A stretch of DNA of 64,000 nucleotides from Lasiodiplodia sp. COLG20 (taxonomy: Eukaryota > Ascomycota > Dothideomycetes > Botryosphaeriales > Botryosphaeriaceae), in NCBI GenBank assembly GCA_009801085.1, contig VNWV01000014.1:298282-362281 (forward strand), in the 5' to 3' direction. The translations under genes were made by a program, and so were the position numbers. Each line of letters starts with the position of its first letter. Position 1 is the first letter of the stretch. Below, piece after piece: positions 58,159 to 64,000 of this stretch. Below the pieces are notes generated by a model. That model was not told where the DNA came from. It saw only the letters and a program-made list of their open reading frames with translations, and did no database searches.

Positions 58159-59625
58159 ATGAAACGCGGGTCTGACAACATGTCGACGCCACCGCAGGCG
58201 GTTTCGCCGCTGAACAGATCTCCCCGAGGTGGTGCGAAGAAGAGCGCCTCGCATTCCCCGAAATCCGCGCCCCGCTCTCCCGTCTCGCCCATTGCCGATC
58301 TCGCCGCGCCGATCGAGGTTGCAGATGACGTTGGTGAGAGCGATGGCGGCACGCTGTCCGATACGTCAAGCCTCGATGGTTCTGTTTCGCTGACGTCCAG
58401 CCTCCGCACGCATGTTTTCGAGAATGGTAGGCGGTACCACAAGTACCTGGATGGGCAGTACAACTTTCCGAATGACGAAAAGGCGCAAGAGAGGTACCGT
58501 ACTTACTTACTTCGTCTGCATGATGATGTGACGATGCTCGGAAGAATCCCCAACGCCTGACCACGCCGCACGAACAGAGAAGACATGAAACACGCAATCG
58601 TCGTCGCAGCCATGGACGAGAAGCTGCACTTCGCCCCCATCGGACCCAATCCGCAAAACTGCCTCGATCTCGGGACGGGCACTGGAGCCTGGGCCGTGGA
58701 GAGTGAGCTGCCCCGTACCCTTGTTCCTCTACCCTCGTATCCCGAAACTGACGAGCTGCTTGCTGCTACTCTCCAGTGGGCGAAGCCTACCCCAGCGCCA
58801 GCGTTGAAGGCGTCGACCTCAGCCCGATCCAGCCGACGTGGGTGCCGCCGAACGTCAAGTTCACCGTCGACGACATCGAGGCGCCGTGGTTGCACCCGGC
58901 GGACCACTTCGACTACGTACACGCGCGCCACGGCGTCGAGGCGTTCAAAGACTATCCCGCCGTTCTGAAACAAGCCTACAAGTAAGTACAGTACGCCAGC
59001 CGCCAGCCAAGGGGGGCGCAGTGCGGCGGTGCGGCGCTTAACCCACCGTCTCGCCGCAGCAGCAGCAGCAGCAGAAGCCCACCTGATATGACTGACGTGC
59101 ACACACGACAGGCACCTCCGGCCCGGCGGCTGGATCGAGCTGGCGGAGTTCGAGTACTATCCCTACGCCGACGACGACAGCATGCCGCCCGGCTACGCGC
59201 TGCGCGAGATGCTCGAGCTCGTCACCGCCGGCCTCCGCACGATGTCGATCGACCTGCGCCGCGCGCGGCCTTCCTCCTACTCGTCCTCATCCTCCCCCTC
59301 ATCCACCTCCTCCCCCTCCTCCCCATCCAGCCTCGACGCCGCCCTCGCCGCCGCGGGCTTCGAAGACGTCTCGGTGCGGCAGATCAAAGTGCCAATCGGG
59401 GCTTGGCCGAAAGACGCCTTTCTCCGCAATTTGGGTTTGTGCTGGCAGGCGAACATTGCGGAGGGCCTGCAGGGCATCACGTTGAGGCCGTTGGGGAGGG
59501 GCCTGGGGTGGGAGACGGAAAGGATTGAGGTGTTTTTGGCGGAGGTGAGGAGGAGTCTGGCGGACCGGGCGGTGCATGCGTATATGAATTTGTTTGTGTT
59601 TTGTGGGCGGAAGCCGGTGGAGTGA
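58159..59625 (+). CDS. LaeA-like SAM-dependent methyltransferase
   Basis: Four exons (58159-58493, 58578-58702, 58777-58981, 59112-59625) give 392 aa; an internal ATG at 58180 is an alternative start. The N-terminal ~75 residues are Ser/Pro rich and disordered. The class I methyltransferase domain shows ENGRRYHKY...YNFPNDE, SAM motif I CLDLGTGTGAWAVE, VDLSPIQPTWVPPNVKFTVDD (motif II region), FDYVHARHG and HLRPGGWIELAEF. A Ser/Pro run (SSYSSSSSPSSTSSPSSPSS, ~residues 280-300) is inserted before AALAAAGFEDV. The group resembles LaeA, a regulator of fungal secondary metabolism, but most paralogues have unknown substrates. Confidence 0.88.
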
Positions 59626-60813
59626 GAGATGGATTTTGCCTTGTTCTTTTTTTTTTTTTTTTTTTTTGATGGAGAGGGAGAAAGGCAGAGATCGCCCCTG
59701 AATGGCAGCCGCGGACCCCGCGTGAGCTGTGTTCGTATCGGGGATGATGTCGTCCTACCGCTCGATCTTGGTGTGTGTGTGTGTGAGTGGTGCTGTGGGG
59801 ACCGCCGGGCCGTGGAGCGGCGGGCCGTGCGGCTTGCAGCGTTGGTCTGGATTTTGCTCCAATGCTCTCAGCTCGTGTTGTCAGGAGGTGGTGGCGGTCA
59901 GAAAACTCGTGATGGGTACTATGATGGCGCAGGAGAGGTGGAGTGTCTCCGGCATCGTAAACGCCATCAAAGGGAGAATTCAGGAGAAGATGTCATCGGA
60001 TTTATGCGTGGAATGTACGACTGTTGGCTTCTTTTAGTCCGATTTGGTGGTTCCAGACTTCTTTCCTCGGCGGTGAAAGTTGCCTGTTCTACTCGGAAGA
60101 ATTCTATTGTTAGTCCGTGGGGTGGGTGCAAAGAAGCTGGTGTTGATGCCGACGGAAACACGGGCCACATGATGACGTCTGCGCGGTTGGAAACAGGAGT
60201 CAAACGCACACAAGCATTCGATCGCCCAGGTTGTGCTGAAGCTTCGGGGGTGACAGAACACGAACTTCTCTATACAGTTACCTATTCCAGCCTAGCGGTG
60301 TGGTTGCTACTTTAAGTGCGGTTACACCTCCCTAAATAAGTCCGTTTATTTCCGCCTGTATTCATCGTTGCATTTCTCGCGTGCGGCCCACCACCACTCG
60401 GTTAAACCCGCCCGTTTGCATCAGTCAATCTAGTGGGAGGCCTTTAAACCGCGTTTGGTGGAATCATCCAGGGGCTGCCTGATCCTCAATCTGTAACGTG
60501 CGTCACTCTCCTGCTCGGCCCCATTCATCTCCGCATCCGCCAAGCGAGCGCCTCAATGCTTGTGTTAGGAAGCGATTTGCGCCGCATCAGGCCCAAACGA
60601 AACCACTCCTCGAAACACGTTTCTGGAGATGCGCTGTTGCACGCCTGGGACTCAGCTAAGCGAAGGGCCCCGCAACGGGTCTGCCGGCAGATGGCGAGTT
60701 GGTTGCCGTATGAGATCAGGAGTTGATCAGGCCGGCTGCGAGTACAAAAATGAAGCTGTGCCCGTCTTCGAGAAGCAGAAATCAACCAAACAAACACTCT
60801 CACAACAACCAAA
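59626..60813. other. Intergenic with homopolymer tract
   Basis: About 1.2 kb. A long T run (about 19 nt, near 59648) and a GT microsatellite (near 59771) follow the methyltransferase gene. No supportable gene; the upstream part of the secreted-protein gene is CT/CA rich just before the ATG, as is common in fungal promoters. Confidence 0.5.
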
Positions 60814-61554
60814 ATGCCTTCTTCCCGCCAGATCATCTCGGCCTTCGCCGCCGTCGCCCTCTCCTCCGTCGCTGAGGCTGCTATGGGCCCGGCTTTCAGC
60901 ACTGGTCCTGTTGCTGATGGCTCGTGGATCCGTGAGGCCACTTCCACCCTCGTCCTGCCCAAGGCTCCCAGCAACAACCAGGGCGATGCCTCGCTTTGGG
61001 TTGGCATGGGTACTTCCAATGGCGACCTCATTCAGTCGATCGCGGACAACTGGAACAGCGATAAGTGGTCCGTGTACGGCTACACGCTTCTTTCCACTGG
61101 ACCTTCCTCGCAGATGCCTGTGCAAACCGAGGGCCATGATGCGGTCGCCAATGACAAGATCACCATGCACTACAAGTTCGACGACGACTCGGGCAACTAC
61201 ACCCAGATCGTCTCCATCAACGGCGAGCAGGTCGCCGAGCTTTCGACCAGTGACGGCCACGCTCAGGGCTGGGGTAGCGCTGTTGAGTGTGCTGAGGAGA
61301 ACTGCGGTACCATGCCCGCTCACTGTAAGTTCACCCATCGGACTTAGGCATGAAAAGAAAAGCAACAGTGAGCTAACATACCTTAAACAGCTTGGACTGA
61401 CACCAAAATCATCCTTGATGTTGCCGATCCCAACTACATTAACACCATGGGCAAGGGCGAGGGCGTCACCGGCGAGATGAGCACCTCGGATGGTGGCAAA
61501 ACTTGGACTGTGACTACGATTGAGATCCCCGAATTTACGTTCGGCAGCTCGTAA
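60814..61554 (+). CDS. Secreted concanavalin-like fungal protein of unknown function
   Basis: Two exons (60814-61324, 61391-61554) give 224 aa. The first ~22 residues form a signal peptide (ISAFAAVALSSVAEA). The mature part is a beta-rich domain with LWVGMGTSNGDLIQSIADNW, ITMHYKFDDDSGNYTQIVSINGE and GWGSAVECAEENCGTMPAH, the latter with two Cys likely disulphide bonded. Resembles a family of small secreted fungal proteins with a lectin/glucanase-like sandwich and no proven enzymatic role. The codon use is strongly C-ending (GCC, ATC, CAG), suggesting high expression. Confidence 0.85.
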
Positions 61555-62041
61555 ACGCTCTGTTTGTTGTTCTGAACTCGTTTTATGCTCTGTTCGTGTA
61601 AATATCAATATCATGTAAATACCAACCCAAAAGTTTCCAAAAATATACCTTTTCGAGATTTTATTGCTTCTGCTTGGTTGACTTCATAGTTTACTGCCTT
61701 CGAAGTCTGACCCTCATGGAAGCGGGACTTTTAGTATGACGTCTGCCACGTGAAATCAACCAGTGCCATCAGATAGAGGTGGGTGGATCCATGTTATAAT
61801 AAGTCCCTTAAGCTTAAACGGTGGTATGTCTTGCATCACCCCGCAAGGATCAGTTGATAATGCAGATCGATCGATATAGCCGTGACCGACGTCACACAGA
61901 TGAAGACTCGCTTAGTGCCACAACAAACAGAAAAAAATCTTGAAGTAAATTTACGAATAGCTGTATAAGGCAAGTTGCCCTCTATTATTATAGTAATAAG
62001 ATCTAAAGTCCCCACTTCTCCATAGCCCGGTCCACATCTCA
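61555..62041. other. Intergenic between convergent genes
   Basis: About 490 bp with AT-rich 3' flanks; no gene or repeat I can support. Confidence 0.4.
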
Positions 62042-63728
62042 TCACGCCTGATTGACTGGATGAACCAAGATACTCAACCAATCCCGGTTACCAGCACTGC
62101 TACTCTTCGGCTGGGGCGTCCAGCGGTATTCGTCAAGCGCAACCCGGCCCCGAGCAATATCCTGCTCCGTCCTCAGCATAATCGTCGGCATCGCCGAAGC
62201 CATCTTACTCGTCGCCGCTTCTGCCGCCGTCGTTGGCTTCCACCGGGCTGCCGTTGACGAATGGCAATCAGATGAAGTCCCAGGCGTAGTCATCGGCGAC
62301 GGCAGCGGCGGCTTCCATCCAGTAGAGCGGTAATCAATAGTGATACTTGGAGTCGCAGGAGTCGTAGCCGCAGTCATAGCCGTAGCCGCATTCGTGGTTG
62401 CGGTCGTGGTCGTCACAATAGTGGTCGCAGCAGCAGCAGCAGTCCTCCTCTCCCGCGCCCCGGCCCCAGCAACCCTCACCCCTCCGCCCGCCCTCGCACA
62501 CTTCGCCGGCGGCTCGCCACAGCTCGGCGGATCAGCGTCCCAATCGTGCTGCTCCCACCGCCTCCTCACCTCCCGCTCCTCCTCCCTCCTCCTCCTCTCT
62601 TCTTCCTGCTGCTTCCTCCACGCCCTCATCTCCAGCAACCCCCTTACAGCCGACCCATCATCCACCACCTCCTGCGTCCACTCCCCCTGCGGCGGCACAG
62701 CAGCGCCAGCCACCTCCGCCGTCTTCGCCGCAAGCCGCCGCACCCTCATCACACCATTTCCCCCCTCCTCCACAGCATCATTCAACACGCCATTCAGCGC
62801 CGCCGCCTCGGCCCGCCGACGCTTCTTGCTCCGCGTCGTCTGCCAGTGCTCGGTCGTGACGGGCCAGTCGCAGGGCAGGTTGTTGCGCACGCAGTTGCCG
62901 CAGACGGGGCGGGCCTCGTCGCACTTCTTCTTGCGGCGGCGGCAGGTGTGGCAGCCGGTGCGGACGCGGCGGGTGAAGGCCTATAGTACAGTTGTTATTA
63001 GTTCGGGGGTTCGTAGACTGGGGGGAATGGTGGGGGCCAAATGCGTGGGATGAGGGATGATGAGGATGAGGAATGGTACGAGGGCTGGGATGAGGGGAGG
63101 GGCTGTGCTGTGTGTGCTGTGCGGTGTGCTGGGATTCGCGGCGGGGTGGGGGCCAAGATCTTTTTTCGTCTCTTCGTTTGTTCGTCTGCTGGATGGGTGG
63201 GTGCATGCAGCATGCCAATGCTATGCGTACCTTCTTCGCGCGCTCGTTCTTCCGCCATACGCCTGCGTTCGTCAGCACGTAGCCGTTCTTCTTGAGCTCC
63301 TCGGTCGTGGCGATGACGGTGTGTTGCGCCGCGGGGTCGCAGCCGTTATCACCGCCGCCGCCGGCGGGCGCGAGGGAGCGAGGAGGTCGTTCGGACGTCG
63401 ACGTGTGGACTGGAGAGGACGACGGGGACGGGTAGTTTGTAGATGGCGATTGGTTCGTGTGCGTTGTGGTCGTCGTCGCTGTTGTGGTCGTCGCCGTAGT
63501 GGGGGGAGATTGTACTGCTGGTGCTGGGTTCTCTCGCGTTGTCGTCGTCAGAGGAGGTCTCGGGGACGATGACGCCGGAGAGACGGAGGGCGAAGAGGAC
63601 AATGAAGCTGAACGAGAGGCGGGGGCCTCTGAGGGAGCGACCATGGCTGCTGCTGGCGGTGCTGGCGCGGAGGAGGTCGTGGTGGTGCCGTACAAGAGGG
63701 CGGGGTGGTAGTGATGATGGTACATCAT
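62042..63728 (-). CDS. Zn(II)2Cys6 transcription factor
   Basis: Two exons (63728-63231, 62980-62042) separated by a 250-nt intron, long for this window, give 478 aa. The N-terminal 130 residues are Ser/Thr/Pro-rich low complexity. KNGYVLTNAGVWRKNERAKK leads into the zinc cluster RTGCHTCRRRKKKCDEARPVCGNC...LPC, matching C-x2-C-x6-C-x6-C-x2-C-x6-C exactly, then a helical Arg/Glu-rich coil (RKQQEEERRRREEEREVRRRWEQ) suited to dimerisation. The C-terminal part is low-complexity Thr/Ala; the usual fungal middle homology domain is not evident. Nuclear regulator; targets unknown. Confidence 0.88.
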
Positions 63729-64000
63729 TCTCTCGTTTCAGCTGGTATCAAGCAGCGCGTGACGGTAGAGAAGAAAGCGGCTTCAAACGAGCAGCAGTGG
63801 TTGGTAGAAGGCGGCGGCAGTGGCGGCGAAGAGGGAAAGAAAGTCTGCAGGCAAAGCAGGCAGAAAGCCTGCAGGCAGCCAGGCGCAGTAGCCGGCGTCC
63901 GGGGGTGGGTTGTTCAGCTTGGACATGCATCACACATTGCGGCACAGCACAGCGGTTTAGCAGCAGCGTGGGCGCGTATCGATTCAGGCCCTTGTGTCTC

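Noticed and set aside
59629..60315. 228-residue frame starting with a Phe run
   Set aside because: The Phe run is a poly-T tract and the rest overlaps a GT microsatellite; no domain and no splice support.
62340..63053. 237-residue plus-strand frame
   Set aside because: Antisense to the low-complexity and zinc-cluster exon of the Zn(II)2Cys6 gene.

Overview
The window looks like nuclear DNA of a filamentous ascomycete (Pezizomycotina). Genes lie on both strands and most are cut by short introns, usually 44-96 nt, with GT..AG ends and CTAAC/CTGAC-like branch sites. The protein families are typical of such fungi: NB-ARC/TPR and NACHT/ankyrin STAND proteins, a HET protein, a HeLo-like/DUF7580 protein, a LaeA-like methyltransferase, a Zn(II)2Cys6 factor, MFS carriers and an amino-acid permease. 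I cannot fix class or species. I saw no rRNA, tRNA or CRISPR array. Exon junctions below were worked out by hand by requiring splice signals, phase continuity and a closed reading frame.

Layout. 0.3-3.5 kb: NB-ARC/TPR STAND protein (-). 4.3-8.1 kb: AsaB/CmcJ-like oxygenase (+), small acidic ORF (-), beta-lactamase-like serine hydrolase (-). 8.8-16.6 kb: aldo/keto reductase with no tyrosine at the catalytic position (+), multi-pass membrane protein (-), MFS transporter (+), a gene-poor island, sugar transporter (+). 17.5-22.2 kb: a compact sugar-nucleotide block, with an orphan 447-aa protein that may be a glycosyltransferase (-), GDP-mannose 4,6-dehydratase (+) and GDP-L-fucose synthase (-). 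The last two are tail to tail with 72 bp between stop codons, so together they should turn GDP-mannose into GDP-L-fucose. 22.9-33.5 kb: a 1420-aa NACHT-like/ankyrin STAND protein (+), a 1094-aa composite zinc-finger-like/bZIP-like protein (-), and a HeLo-like/DUF7580 gene with one in-frame stop (+). 34-39.4 kb: Ap4A phosphorylase (+), a Gag-like zinc-knuckle polyQ protein (-), a TPR protein with a C-terminal frameshift (-). 40.7-46.6 kb: a mariner-type MITE, an SDR (+), an MDR oxidoreductase (+), two hypothetical genes (-). 47.6-64 kb: HET protein, amino-acid permease, GH127-like glycosidase, serine carboxypeptidase, LaeA-like methyltransferase, small secreted protein (all +), then a Zn(II)2Cys6 regulator (-).

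Two things stand out. The first is the GDP-fucose block beside an unrecognised candidate glycosyltransferase. The second is a dispersed family of five 75-84 bp near-perfect palindromes (8.5, 37.2, 46.9, 47.0 and 57.7 kb) sharing arms like TGGGTAGTTGAAGCTATC and a TCCGGA core; all five are intergenic and none has a coding explanation. Self/non-self recognition and cell-death families (two STANDs, one HET, one HeLo-like) are also concentrated here, some decaying or rearranged, as expected of a fast-evolving accessory region.
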